Below are positions 24,788 through 36,600 of a stretch of 64,000 bases of DNA, piece by piece. The notes beneath the pieces are model-generated. The model searched no databases and was not told the DNA's origin. It saw nothing but the letters and a program-made list of their open reading frames with translations. Source of the stretch: Erodium maritimum (lineage: Eukaryota > Streptophyta > Magnoliopsida > Geraniales > Geraniaceae); NCBI GenBank assembly GCA_963921825.1, contig OY997588.1, positions 129,673,203 to 129,737,202 on the forward strand, read 5' to 3'. The translations under genes and the position numbers were made by a program. The stretch's first letter is position 1. The number at the start of each line of letters is the position of its first letter.

Positions 24788-24801
24788 GGCAAGTGGGAGA
24801 T
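24788..24801 (+). other. Copia-2 polypurine tract
   Basis: GGCAAGTGGGAGAT sits directly before the 3' LTR start TGTTAGTC at 24,802. Confidence 0.85.
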
Positions 24802-26477
24802 TGTTAGTCTTAGTGCCCGTAGTTCAATCATAAATGTCCAAATGTATATATCATCACTAGCAATAAGATTAAAGCGGCTTTATATATCTTATGTGTTGGA
24901 GTAATATATCGATGTGATTTCTGATCTATGCCCACCATGCGAATAGAACCATAGATCGAGATGGATCACACTCGATGGGTCCCTAGTCAATAAAGCTTCA
25001 CTAGAAGCGACTAGTATGAAAGATGGCTCTTCATGGCTTACGTTCTGTTAGTCATTGGAATGGGATTCTAGAGTCTGATCATAGATATCACGTGGGACAT
25101 GATATTGGACGACCCGCCCTGAATATGTGCCATAGATTGAGTCATGAACATATTCAGTGTCGTAGCTTGTCATGTATCCTTAGACCAAGGAGTCTTTGTG
25201 ATCACTATGCAGTCAACAACTAAGTTTGACCTGAGCCTAACGTTGTCCGTAACAGGGCTTCCATAACAGCCAGGATTGGCTTGGGGACAGGTTGCATGAG
25301 TGACACGAAACACGGCTAAGGGATTTATCCCTCATACTGAGGTATGGGAAAGATATCGGTTCTCGGCCGCTTGATCGAGAGTGACAGAAAGAATAGCATG
25401 GCCATGCACATGATACTAGGTATCATATATTCAGTCATCTCACATATCAAGGAACAGTGTTTGAGAATAATAAGGATGACGGCTCTATGCCTTATCTCAA
25501 TCAGGATATCGGAGATAAAAGGATAATGACAGGGACGACGGAAAGGTTAGAATCGATTGATTCGATTCGCTATGTAGTGTCAGGCAATACTAAAGTCTCG
25601 TTAGTTGCCACTTATATAGGATCAAGTAAAATGGGATTTTACGTTGATCTATCGACATGCATAAACCTAAGGGTCACACCGAAGGATGAAACTCATTGAC
25701 ACATTTATGGAGAATGGCCAAAAGAGAGTTGTCTCGGGACATGACCAAAACTGGGTTTTGGGTCATGTGCCCGTAAGTGAATAGGACATTACGGATCAAG
25801 ACAAGGCTTGGAGTCTTGGGATTGATCGCGTTGGATAATGTTGGACATTTCCGGTATGGAAGGCTTGGAGGCGATGAGCACGTCACGGGACCTCGTTGGG
25901 AATGGCCATGGGCCATGTTCCAAGAGGCCCATGAAAGGCCCATGCAACCAAGGCCCATGGAACTAATTAATCAAGTCTTGATTAATTAGTACTAAGTAAG
26001 CAAGACAAGGATTAAGGTGTTGGTGATTCACCACCTAACCCATCTTGTCTTGCCATACTTAGCACCATACTTGTCTTACTTCACACCATGCTTCACACCT
26101 TACTTGTGCTTGATGGTTGTTGATGGTTTAAGTCATCTTTTTCCTACAACAAATCACAAGACAAGAATAGAAACACAACTTCTCTCCCTCTCACACTACA
26201 ATTTCGAGTTTGGCACATTTCCTCCCCCTTGTTGTGTTCTTGAGTCATCTATAGAAGAACTACATGGCTTTGATTCCAATTGGATACATAGGCGTCTTGG
26301 AGACTCAAGCCGATCATCGTTTCTTTGGTGTTCTCTTCCTTTTCTTGAACTAGTTGGTAAGGAAACATCCATATTGTTTATTCTCTTGTGTATCTAATAT
26401 TTGGTAGTGTTCTATGACATGGTCTCGAGTTATTTCCGCTGCAAGTATGTGTTCATACCCTCCATCGAGACCCAACA
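24802..26477 (+). repeat. Copia-2 3' LTR (1,676 bp)
   Basis: Complete LTR TGTTAGTC...GACCCAACA. It contains the 495 bp missing from the 5' LTR, including a TATA-like CTTATATAGG at 25,608-25,617. The two LTRs differ by roughly 2 percent over the first 740 bases as judged by eye, which suggests a fairly recent insertion. Confidence 0.93.
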
Positions 26478-26482
26478 CCCAC
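26478..26482. repeat. Target site duplication CCCAC of Copia-2, right copy
   Basis: CCCAC follows the 3' LTR end; on the minus strand it rejoins the Gypsy-2 integrase reading (QFWWRG side). Confidence 0.92.
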
Positions 26483-28440
26483 GCCACCAGAACTGTCGTC
26501 GGATGTCTCTAGTGCCACCGGGATGCACAGCAAGTCGGGAGTGATGGCACTCTCTCAATACGATGTCTCTACATCCTCGGGGTACAAACAACCGTCCTCT
26601 AAAACGAAGATTCTGATCCGCACTCAACTCCCAATCCGCATGTTCAGGTCGCGCTGAGAGAAAATGTACTTGAGGCTCTTGTGGTCTGAGAATACTTTGA
26701 ACTGCTCCCCGTATAGATAGTGTCTCCAACTCTTCAATGCAAAGACCATTGCCGCCAGTTCTAGATCATGTGTCGGGTAGTTGCGCTCATGCACCTTCAA
26801 TTGTCTTGAGCCATAAGCAACTACCTTCCCAGAATACATCAAGACACAACCAAGTCCCTCGCCTGAGGCGTCACAGTACACGTCATAGCCCACTCCCCGC
26901 TCCGGAACAATCAACACTGGAGCGGTAGTCAAACGAGCCTTTAGCTCTGAGAAAGAGTGCTCACACTCACTAGTCCAAAGGAAATCTGCTCCCTTACGGG
27001 TCAAAGCTGTCATAGATGCAACCAAACGTGAGAAATCCTGAACAAAGCGTCGGTAATATCCTGCCAATCCCAGGAAGCTACGGATCTCAAAAACATTCTT
27101 GGGCCTCGCCCACTTTGAAACTACATCGACCTTCGCTAGGTCGACCAAGATACCATCCCGGGACACTACATGTCCGAGGAATTTCACCTCTCCAAGCCAG
27201 AATTCGCACTTCTCCAGGTTCCTATACAGCTGGTGAGTGCGTAACAAGGTCAACACTATCCTCAAGTGCTCCTCGTGTGCCTCTTCACTAGGCGAGTAGA
27301 TCAAGATGTCATCAACGAAGACTACGACAAACTGATCCACGTAAGGTCTGAAAATGCCATTCATCAAATCCATGAAGGCTGCTGGCGCGTTCGTCAACCC
27401 GAATGGCATCACTAGAAACTCAAAGTGTCCGTAGCGCGTCCGGAACGCGGTCTTCTCCACATCCTCCTTTCGGACCCTTAACTGATAGTAGCCTGATCTT
27501 AGATCAATCTTGGAGAAGCAGGTTGCTCCTCTCAGTTGATCGAACAGGTCATCGATCCTCGGCATCGGGTAGCGGTTCTTCACCGTTACCCGGTTCAACC
27601 TCCGATAATCGATGCACATCCTTAAGGCACCACCCTTCTTCTTCACGAAGAGGGCGGGTGCTCCCCACGGTGAAACACTAGGGCGGATGAAGCCCTTCTC
27701 CTGTAACTCTTCGAGTTGTCGCTTTAACTCGACTAACTCAGCTGGTGCGAACCGATAAGGTGTCATCGAGATCGGCGCGGTGCCGGGGATCAAGTCGATC
27801 CGGAACTCTAACTCGCGCGCCGGCGGTAAGCCTGATAGCTCCTCCGGAAACACGTTCGGAAACTCACAAACTACCCTCGGTAGATCTCTGCCACACCGCA
27901 CAACTTCCGGCTCCACTCCCGTAGTCAAGGCGGATAGAAGGACTCCGCTCTTGCTACCCAAAACACAAGTAATAACTCTGCCTCCTGACCTCACCGTCAC
28001 CTGACGTCGAAAGCAATCGATCATCGCTCGGTACCTCGCAAGCCAATCCATCCCTAAGATCACGTCGAAAGCAGTCATCTCCAGAACGAGTAGGTCACCA
28101 ACGAAGGGGCAATCTGCCACTCGAACCTCACAATTTCCACAGAAAGTATCCAACACTACCTCCCCCGTAACTGGGGTCTCAAGACACAAAGGGCTACTAA
28201 GGGACTCTACCCTCAAACCCAAAGAACGAGTAAAAGAAGCAGAAATAGACAAATGGGAAGCACCAATGTCGAACAGAAAAGACGCCCACGAATTAAAAAG
28301 TAAACACGTACCCTGCGTAGCCTCATGGCCGGCGTACTGCCTCTCAGCTCTAGCATCTTTAACTGCATAAACTCGGCCCTGTCGTGCCGGTGGCCCCCCT
28401 CTCGGTGGTGGTGGTAGTGCCACCTGCTGCTGAGGTCTAG
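26483..28440 (-). pseudogene. Gypsy-2 protease, RT, RNase H and start of integrase
   Basis: In element order from 28,423: protease with [11 protein letters not shown] (active-site triplet DIG, where DSG or DTG is usual) and [13 protein letters not shown] with [55 protein letters not shown] and the catalytic [11 protein letters not shown]; and RNase H with [15 protein letters not shown] and [24 protein letters not shown]. At about 26,636 SQRDLNMR is followed directly by sequence leading into DQNLRFRGRLFVP, so the end of RNase H and the integrase start are shortened by a deletion with frameshift. The integrase zinc-binding part (ECHHSRLAVHPGGTRDIRRQFWW) ends at the Copia-2 insertion. Confidence 0.93.
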
Positions 28441-29758
28441 CCTGGTGTCTCGGGGCTACCGCTCCTGCCGCCTGACGCGGAGCTCACTACTGTTGTGCCT
28501 GTCGTGGTCGGCCGGGAGGTGCTTGACGCGGTTGTGCCTGCTGGGGCATCGCTGGATGTGCAGCTCCAACTCGATCGGGACAAGCGAAAGCCATGTGTCC
28601 CTGTCGGCCGCACTGGAAACAAGTCCGGTCATCAACACGCTGCCTCTCGCCAAACCCCTGTGGACGATCCATCTGCCGCTCTGCGGGTCCTCTGCTCCTC
28701 GGGCAGTCCCGGGCCAAGTGTCCCTGCTGTCTGCATATAGGGCAGAACTGTGTCAGTGGAGCAGGTTCAACTGATGCCACTGCTGCTCCTCTGCGCATAC
28801 CACTCTACTGAAACTGTGGCTGGAAGTACCCAGAAGTCCTCTATCGTCTAGCATCACGCCTCTCTGATGGCCTGAGGAAACCACTCGGTCTCGGCCTGAC
28901 ATCTCGCTCTCTCGCAGTCTCTCGAAAGTGCCTCTCCACTGCTAAGGCCTGGTCAACCAAAGTAGAGCACACCTCTGTCCTCAAAACAATAATCTGATCC
29001 GCAATAGCAGGAAGAAGCCCACACTTGAACCGCCTGCAACGGCTGTCCTCAGTCTGCACCATCTCGGGTGCGAAGCGGGACAAGGATAAGAACCTCGCCG
29101 CATACTCAGCTACTGTCATCCCCCTATGCCGCAGATCCATGAACAGCTGGCGTCGATCATCCCGAACTTACCGCGGAAAGTACTGCTCCAGGAACAGTCG
29201 ACTGAAAAGCTCAAAATCCTCACCAACTCTGGTCTGCACAGACGGCCACCAGTAAAAAGCCTCACCCTCAAGCTGGAAGGTGGAGAAGGAAACTCTCAGA
29301 CGCCCCTCGGAAATACCGGACGTATCAAGGTTGCGAGTGATCCGCTCCAACCATAAAACTGCTGCCTCGGAGTCAGCACTCCTAGAAAAAGTCGGTGTAC
29401 CCAAACGACAGAAATCACGAAGCGCCTGGGCTGTGTAGCTATCCATCTGACCTGGCCTCTCGACCGATACAGTCTCAGTAGTGGGCACGGGCTCTGTCGC
29501 TGGTGCAGTGGCCTCCTGCTGAGCGTTGAGTGCTGCTAGCACTGCGCGCACCACCTCCTCAATAGGAGTAGCCTGAGTCGGCTCTGCGACTGGAGTATCT
29601 CTCACTGGTGACCCTGATGGTCCATCCTCGAAGCTCTGATGCTCTGTGGGAGCAGCACCCTGGGCGCTAGCTGGCCCTGCCAGTCCAACAGCTGGTGACT
29701 GGCTCTGCCCCAAAGTTGGGCGACTCCTGGTACCTCTCGGGACGTAAACATGAGACAT
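28441..29758 (-). pseudogene. Gypsy-2 gag with two zinc knuckles
   Basis: The likely start is the ATG at 29,758 (MSHVYVPRGTRSRP); an earlier in-frame ATG exists at 29,788. The matrix/capsid part has EAAVLWLERITRNLD, GEAFYWW and LFLEQYFPR, then a TAA at 29,168, then MTVAEYAARFLSLSRFAPEM in the same frame, landmarks of the plant retrotransposon gag domain. Two knuckles follow, CPICRQQGHLARDC and CFQCGRQGHMAFAC. In-frame stops also occur near 28,841, near 28,807 and at 28,487-28,492. All pieces lie in the same frame as pol, so only nonsense changes interrupt the polyprotein here. Confidence 0.9.
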
Positions 29759-31030
29759 CACGAAAGATCGCTGTAGTAGTACGTACATTTCAAACTTAGT
29801 TTACAACTACCGAAACGATTTAAGCAAAAAGGGACGTTCTCGTTCGTCTCGACGGATCCTACTTGGATCAAGGGTTAAGTAGATAAGTCGTATATAGTAC
29901 TTATATAGACAAAGAAGTCCGCACTTCGTGCATCTCACACAACAAGTAAGTAATGCAACCAACTCCAAAAGGAGGCAAAGTTCACACACAAACACACCCA
30001 TCACGGGTTTCAAAGCACAAAGCAACAGTTTGGAAATAAGTCCTTAATCCTCTTAACATAACCTTTCTCGGTCCCCAGTTACTTATCTTTAATCAAAATA
30101 ATTGAATCGATCTCGCATCGTTACAACTCGATTCAGGCGTCCCCGAACCTCATTGTAACCATTTGACATCCAACCATCACATTTGACTACAGTGGCGCCC
30201 CTGAGTCAACTCGTGATAGAACAACCAATTCGGTTTTACAGAAAATTCGGCATGACCTATTCGAGTTTTCCACTAACCCTCCGTTTAAACGGATCATTTA
30301 CCAATCAATTTTCACAATTTAATCAATACAAAGAGTTCTCATGCTCTACAAGGCACACAACACAATCCATACATAGATTTTTCATGCTTCGTAAAGTACA
30401 CACACAATCAAAGAGGGTGTAAGCATACTCGAGTTCTAAAAGTCATCCCCATTGGATCATTCTTTCAACTTTGATTCTTTAAACAGTTCTCAACATCATA
30501 ACCAAATCAACACTCAAACAATTTCAACAACTTAACACCCCAGTCCTTCCTCAAGTCCACCATTTGATCACTCCCCGCTCCCACAAGTACCATTCCAATG
30601 AATCTAAACTCCCACCTCATCAATACCTCAATCACTCAATCCTTTGACTTTAACAACATGAAACGATCAATACGGTGGTATACACTCAACAGATAATTTA
30701 TTCAACAATAAACAATACGGTTCCATCATTACTCGTTAACCCAATACCGATCTCAACCATTTGGTTTCCCTGATCACTGTACATCACAGTCCATAGGGTA
30801 AGGATATCACTCAAGCGATGTGGCCATTGCAAACAAAAGATTTAAATTTAAACAAATCAGTAAGACTCGAGTCGTTCTCACTCTATGCATTAGTTTCTTT
30901 AACCTGCATCACTGAGTACACAACTTAGACCTCCTAACTCTACCCACCTAACTGACGTTGGTCCGAGGTTTTGAAAACAAATTCAAAATTTACAACCTGT
31001 TTCAAATGAAACCAGGCTCTGATACCAAAT
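29759..31030 (-). other. Gypsy-2 untranslated leader and PBS
   Basis: About 1.27 kb between the upstream LTR and gag with no supported gene. GGCTCTGATACCA at about 31,016-31,027 is the complement of the PBS TGGTATCAGAGCC for initiator tRNA-Met, followed by three bases to the LTR. Confidence 0.85.
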
Positions 31031-34000
31031 TATCACGCCCCAAATCCGGTTTTAAGCGGACTCAAGACGTGACCAGAATTGATAAAAGAAAAGCGATAAA
31101 ATAATAAACGTAAACTCTAAATAAATAAGTAAACCTTCTTAAATCAACGGTAAATAGTTTAGAACCTCTAGTGAGTCACAGCTCAACGAAAATAGTCAAA
31201 TAAATCATGTTTAAAACGCAAGACCAACACAACGCTAAGAAAAATCCCAAGATGTCCAAAAGCTCCCGAGCCTCGAACTCACTAGACATCAGCTACACCT
31301 GTAAAACAGTAAGAAACTAAAGGGGATGAGCTTACGCTTAGTAGGAAAAACCTTAACAATTCAACCTTTAGATCAATATTGTACCGTGCAACAGATAACT
31401 CAAATAACAACCAGAACGACCAACAATGAAATAATATGCAATAAAATATAATAAGGCAAGTATGATGAAATAACATATAAACAAGATAGAATAAGATAGT
31501 TCACACTTCTTGAAAATAACATTAACTTAAGAGTTCCATAACGGAATCCATGCAAGTATCATAACGATTAAATAGGAGTAATTGATATCGTGTCAACCAC
31601 TTGCTTTCTCAAGCCTCCGATCCACGAATAGATTCTAGTGTCACCTCGGTTCCCATGTTCCGATCTACTAGAGTATTCATATCACATCATATTTTCCCTC
31701 GGTCCGGAGGAGGCACATACGTCGGAGCACCGGAAACCATCCCGTAGGGATACTCATCTTCGGTGTTCTCGAAAGTGTCTCCATGACCATAAGTCATAGG
31801 GAACCAAGGTAGTGCTTCCATAGGATGCACACCCTTGGGTGAGACTACAGTCACCATCTCTCATGAAGGAATCCACTCAATATCCTGCAGGATCTGTCGA
31901 GCCCTTAGGCCCCTCACATCACTCAATTAACCACTCCATAATCAGTCAATATCCCGTAGGATCTGTCGAGCTCTACGGCTCCAATAGCCACTCAACAATC
32001 ACTCAGTATCCCGTAGGATCTGCCGAGCTCTCAGGCTCCAATAACCACTCAATAATCACTCTCTTTGTCAAACTCCAACCACCACAATGGCACCGGATTA
32101 CCCCCCCCCCCCGGTGTAGTACCGAACCAAACAAACAAACAATATTTCAAGAATAAGAATAAATACACAAGCACTAAATTCATACAACAATGAACCTTTC
32201 TCAAATCACACTTTCATCAAGCAAAGACATCCAATCACACTCCACACTTACCGTATACTTACCTGTCACGAACCAGCGGTACATCGATCACCTGATTGTA
32301 CCCCTTTGGCACAACCAGTCATACTCGATCATCCGTTCAATCAACAATTATAACAACACAATCACTCAACCAATCAAGTAAGCATTCAACCAATCAACAA
32401 TCATGTGAACGATTAATTGAACATTTAATCATACAAGCTAACTAGTTTTATTAGACCCTTAGTTTATCCTAACAACTAGCAACCAAGCATGTGATCCTAC
32501 CACACAACTAATCCGAGAGCTCTTCACAGCCTATCTACCAGTAAATCAAGTCCCAAGTATTGAAAGCAAGCTTCACTATTTATCGTCATCCTAAACATGC
32601 ATACTAGACTCATCCGATTATTAGTAATTGAAATACAATTATTCTAGTTATTCGCATCCTATAGGCAATTCTAGGATCTTTCCAATTTTATTAACCTAAC
32701 ATGCATACTAAGCGTTTAATTAAGAAGTTAAGACTTTCCCTACCTTGTGGTCTTCCTCTAAACTCTGTTGTCAAGATCAAAAGTCGCAACTCCGTTCTTC
32801 ACACGGGTCCCGGCGTGGTCTTCGTTCTTCAAGTTCGGTCCCAAGGTCTTTAAACACCAAACAAACTCTAATTAGACTCCACTTAACAGTAAGTAAAGCC
32901 CCCAAAACCTTCCCAAAAGTTTAACTCCAAACAAGGATCGAAAATGGTGCAAAACCCTCAAAATACACCAGAACAGGTCTGTCACGGACACAGTTACGGA
33001 GTCGTGACCCCAACCCTCACGGATGACGTCACGGAGCTGTGATGTGTGTCGTCACGGACTCCCTCACGGAGCCGTGACTCCGTCCGTCACGGATCCGTGA
33101 CGCTCCAGGGCAGATTCGCCCTTCTTCAACCTCCAGCTCCTTTTCTCCGAAAATCCACTACCAAACTCCATTTTTAACCATCTCCAACCCTCAAAACAGT
33201 CAAATACCTCCAATACTCCTCTACCCATGGTAGGAATCAACAAATAAACAAGTTTGCAAGGATTCTCCAAATCAAAATCAAATGAAAAACTCCATTAAAC
33301 CCAAGTTCTTCCATCAAAGACCCAACAAAGCTTCTTATCAACATCATCTAACCTCATTTCAATCAAAACCAACAACTTCTAGCAAACCCAACCCAAAACC
33401 CATGAAATGAGATGAAGGGAAAAGAGATGTAGCTAGTTCCATTACCTTTAGAAGAGGGAGATGGAGATGATGATGATGAAATGGAGAAGAAATGGGTAGG
33501 AAATGGCACCAAGTTGCTCCTTTTTCCTTTACTTCTTCTTCAAGACTCCATGGGAGCTCCTCTCTCTTCCTCTCCTCTCAATTTTCGGCTACACCCACGA
33601 ATGAACCAAAATTGGTCTTCCAATTCCATATAATACCTAGAGGTGGTTAATGACTAAAAGCCCTTTAGATACTTTTCCCTTTTAGGAGCTTTTAGGAGGG
33701 TAAAGTGGTCCAAGACCACTCCCTTTTCTCTCTTCTAACCAAATAATGACAAGTGTCCAAGTAGGTCTTCTAACTTTCCAAATTTATTTCCAGCACAATA
33801 ATTAATATTGTTTTAGTCGATAAAAAGTCTGATTTTGACCAAATTTGACTTCCTTCAATACTATACTCAGATGAAAGGAAACGGCCCAATTAAGTCAACC
33901 GTGATGACGGCTAGGCATTTTGGGCCCCGGAAAAGCCCCGAATGACCTTCCGAGTCAATGGTTGACTTTTCCTGCAAAAAGTCAAACTTGTCTTAAAAGT

Positions 34001-34039
34001 CACCGGTTCGACCGGGATCGACCGGGAGCGGTTCTTACA
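31031..34039 (-). repeat. Gypsy-2 upstream LTR (3,009 bp)
   Basis: Near-identical to 13,722-16,804. Plus-strand edges are TATCACGCCCC and GGTTCTTACA. The 74-bp length difference is accounted for by one 57-bp repeat unit, about 12 bp of the GAT microsatellite near 33,468 and a shorter C-run near 32,100. Confidence 0.92.
31878..32061. repeat. Tandem 57-bp repeats in Gypsy-2 upstream LTR
   Basis: Units begin at 31,878, 31,947 and 32,004 (69, 57 and about 57 bp). One unit fewer than in the downstream LTR. Confidence 0.9.
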
Positions 34040-34821
34040 CTGACACTGCATAACGAATCGACCATGTCGATTCTAAGCTTTCTGTCATCCCTTTCATTAT
34101 CCTTTTATCTCTGATATCCTGATTGAGATAAGGCATAGAGCCTTCATCCTTATTATTCTCAATCACTGTTCCTTGATATGTGAGATGACTGAAGATATGA
34201 TACCCATTATCATGTGCATGGCCATGCTATTCTTTCAGTCACTCTCGATCAAGCAGCCGAGAACCGATATCTTTTCCATACCTCAGTATGAGGGATAAAT
34301 ACCTTAGCCGTCTTTCGTGTCACTCTTGTAGCCCGTGCCCAAGCCAATCCTGTCCGTTATGGAAGCCTTGTTACGGAAAACGTTAGGCTCAAGTCAAACT
34401 CAGTTGTTGACTACATAGCGATCATAAAGAGTCCTTGGTCTAAGGATACGTGACAAGCTACGACACTGAATATGTTCATGACTTAATATATGGCACATAT
34501 TCAGGGCGGGTCGTCCAATATCATGTCCCACATGATATCTATGATCAGACTCCAGAATCTCATTCCAATGACTAATAGAACGTAAGCCATAAAGAGCCAT
34601 CTTTCATACTAGTCGCTTCTAGTGAAGCTTTGTTGACTAGGGACTCATCGAGTGTGATCTATCTCAATCTATGGTTCTATTCGCATGGTGGGCATAGATC
34701 AGAGCACACATCGATATATTACTCCAACACATAAGTAATATAAAGCCGCTTTAATTTTATTGCTAACGATGATATATACATTTGGACATTTAGGATTAAA
34801 CTACGAGCACTAAGAGTAACA
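34040..34821 (-). repeat. Copia-1 upstream LTR, part 2 of 2, with Gypsy-2 TSD
   Basis: It begins with the second CTGAC (34,040-34,044) and continues the LTR collinearly to CACTAAGAGTAACA at 34,821. The 777 bp after the TSD plus the 910 bp at 12,812-13,721 give 1,687 bp. Confidence 0.92.
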
Positions 34822-35290
34822 GTTAGGAACTTCCACCTTCATCCCATCACCCCTTATGTCTTTAAGAAAGGTAGTAGAAGAAGAATGATTTAAAGTTATA
34901 TACAATTGCATAGCTGAAATCATCTTACCTCTTGTGATCTTCCTCTCGAGCGAGATTTTGCATAGTATCCCCTCCAAGATCCACATCGTGTTGGTATGCG
35001 GGATGAGTACATTTTGTATGCGATCAAGAAAATCCCACTCCATCACAAAGTCGTAATCATCAAGCTTCCTTACCAAAAAGTCTACCTCTCCGCTCCAAGT
35101 TCCAATCTTTAATTGGATACCTCGAGCTACACCCTCCACTGGGGTTGGTTCTTTTTTCACCGGCTTCATGGTCTAATCCACTTTCCTTATCTTGAGCCCC
35201 ATCCTCTTGGCTGCCTCAAGACTCCCAAACAAGTCTGAAGCCCTCGTATCAACTAAGGCCTTCATCTTGACTTCGTTCGCTTCGGTAACA
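34822..35290 (-). pseudogene. Old gypsy aspartic protease fragment
   Basis: On the minus strand from about 35,280: KMKALVDTRASDLF, in which the catalytic DTG of a retroviral-type aspartic protease has become DTR; AAKRMGLKIRKVD, a TAG stop at about 35,173; then MKPVKKEPTPVEGVARGIQL, KIGTWSGEVDFLVRKLDDYD and VMEWDFLDRIQ (35,169-34,823). This order is typical of gypsy proteases of the RVP_2 type. The first five bases GTTAG are the right TSD of Copia-1, and the reading continues at 2,678. Confidence 0.75.
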
Positions 35291-36600
35291 ATCACAGATA
35301 TAACAATCTATAACATAAATTACGAAATCTTGAAAAAATTCAGAATGTTTGTTTTAAAAAATGAAATATTAAAAAATTGACAGTAACAATAAATTTTGCA
35401 GTAAATTTTTTTAGGGAGATAGAGTTACCAAAATACCCTGTAACTAGAACAACTAGCAACACTTTCCAAAAGCTAACATCACTAATATCTACTCCCACCA
35501 TGAACATCATAAAACAGCCATATGATTGTTAAAATCACCCAACCCTCTCTCACACCAATATATAACACAACCTAACATAAAAAAAACCACCTGTCAATTT
35601 TCAGAACCTTGCTGCAGCACTACTACGTCCCGACCTCAAGCACTATTGCGGGGAAAGGAGCCACAAGTCCCACGTGCCCTCCTCCCTAAATGCACCCGAT
35701 GCTTTCAACTCTCCAAAACAATAACTCTGTACTCCTAACACCCTGTTATCTACCGATTACATCCTAGCCTTATATGCCATCTTGTTCCTGCATAACCAAA
35801 TACTCCACAAAGTCACATATCCGACTAATACCCATCCCTTCCAACTTGAGCGTTTCAGCATCCCTTGCCAACCCAGAACACACTCCAAAACATTCTCTAG
35901 TAAAACACGAAACAATCCCCACCAATTATAAATCTTTCCCCAAATCACCCACACAAACTCACAGTATAAAAAGATGTGGTTTTGGTCTTCGAAACTCTCC
36001 TTACAGAAATAACAACACATAGCCAACAATGGAATTCTGCAAACCTCGAGCTTTCAAGAATTTTAGGGTCAAAACCGCTACGTGAGCCAAAAGCCAAACA
36101 AATATACACAATTTAGGAGGGACTCCCTTCACCCATAACACCTTCGTCCACTTCGTAACCTCTACTGGCTTTCCCATCAAAAGCTCGTATGTAGTAGCCG
36201 GACATGGATACTTCGAAAATTTGGACCAAATCAATTTATCCTTTTCACCCACAGATCCCGAACCTGACTGAAGAGGGCTAATAAATCATTCGCCTTAGCA
36301 TCATCCCAAGACCACAACTCTCTCCTAAAATCCACCTTCCATCTTCCGTTCACCCAAAAAACCGTGACCCTCTTTTGTTTCAATGTAGCCTTCCTATAAA
36401 GCTATGTGCACACAAAACAGAGAGCCTGGTCCCCTAACCACGCGTCCTCCCAAAAGTGTATCCTTTGTCCATCTCCTAGCTTCCAGTTTATACTTTGACT
36501 GCCAAATAAAGAGGCGAACCGCGGGTCTGTCGTGAGACCAATCAAGTGATCAACCACAAACGAGTTTTCCCTCTTATCCAGCTTCGATTAATCTCAATCC
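35291..36600 (-). pseudogene. LINE 3' part: end of ORF2 with zf-RVT domain
   Basis: The minus strand from about 36,540 encodes the end of a plant L1-type ORF2: INWKLGDGQRIHFWEDAWLG, a damaged stretch with a stop near 36,405, and FRRELWSWDDA. Then come WTKVLWVKGVPPKLCIFVWLLA (36,252-36,001) and, in a shifted frame, CYFCKESFEDQNHIFLYCEFVW (36,029-35,757). This is the zinc-binding RT-associated domain, with CX2C and HX4C spacing. Everything upstream (endonuclease and RT core) is absent, as in a 5'-truncated LINE. The stretch 35,291-35,756 has no coding sequence and may be the 3' UTR; I see no clear poly(A). Confidence 0.8.

Larger units (their letters stand above)
18035..26477 (+). mobile_element. 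Copia-2: Ty1/copia retrotransposon inside Gypsy-2
   Basis: A nearly complete element of 8,443 bp: 5' LTR, PBS, leader, gag, integrase, RT, RNase H, polypurine tract and 3' LTR in copia order (integrase before RT). TSDs are CCCAC. It is the same family as Copia-1 but in the opposite orientation and is the youngest insertion of the stack. Several stops and frameshifts break gag-pol, and the 5' LTR has lost 495 bp, so it looks inactive. Confidence 0.95.
13722..34039 (-). mobile_element. Gypsy-2: Ty3/gypsy retrotransposon, interrupted by Copia-2
   Basis: The minus-strand element has LTRs at 31,031-34,039 (upstream) and 13,722-16,804 (downstream), an initiator tRNA-Met PBS, a long leader, gag with two zinc knuckles, protease, RT, RNase H, integrase and a chromodomain-like C-terminal motif. 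TSDs CTGAC lie at 13,717-13,721 and 34,040-34,044. Without Copia-2 it is about 11.9 kb. RT, integrase and gag features fit the Del/Tekay-type chromovirus group; the exact clade is an inference. gag and pol lie in one frame, as expected for a single polyprotein, but carry several nonsense codons and an internal deletion. Confidence 0.92.
2679..34821 (-). mobile_element. Copia-1: nested, composite Ty1/copia retrotransposon
   Basis: The element runs on the minus strand from the upstream LTR (12,812-34,821, split by Gypsy-2) to the downstream LTR (2,679-4,365). A PBS complementary to initiator tRNA-Met and fragments of gag, integrase, RT and RNase H lie between them. Flanking TSDs are GTTAG. Without the nested insertion it is about 11.8 kb, some 3.3 kb longer than expected from Copia-2, because 4,366-7,656 is an extra partial pol copy with two LTR tails and a foreign segment. 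All reading frames are broken and the RT catalytic motif is deleted, so it is not autonomous. Confidence 0.9.

Noticed and set aside
26017..26397. 126-codon plus-strand frame
   Set aside because: Lies fully in the 3' LTR of Copia-2; no domain.
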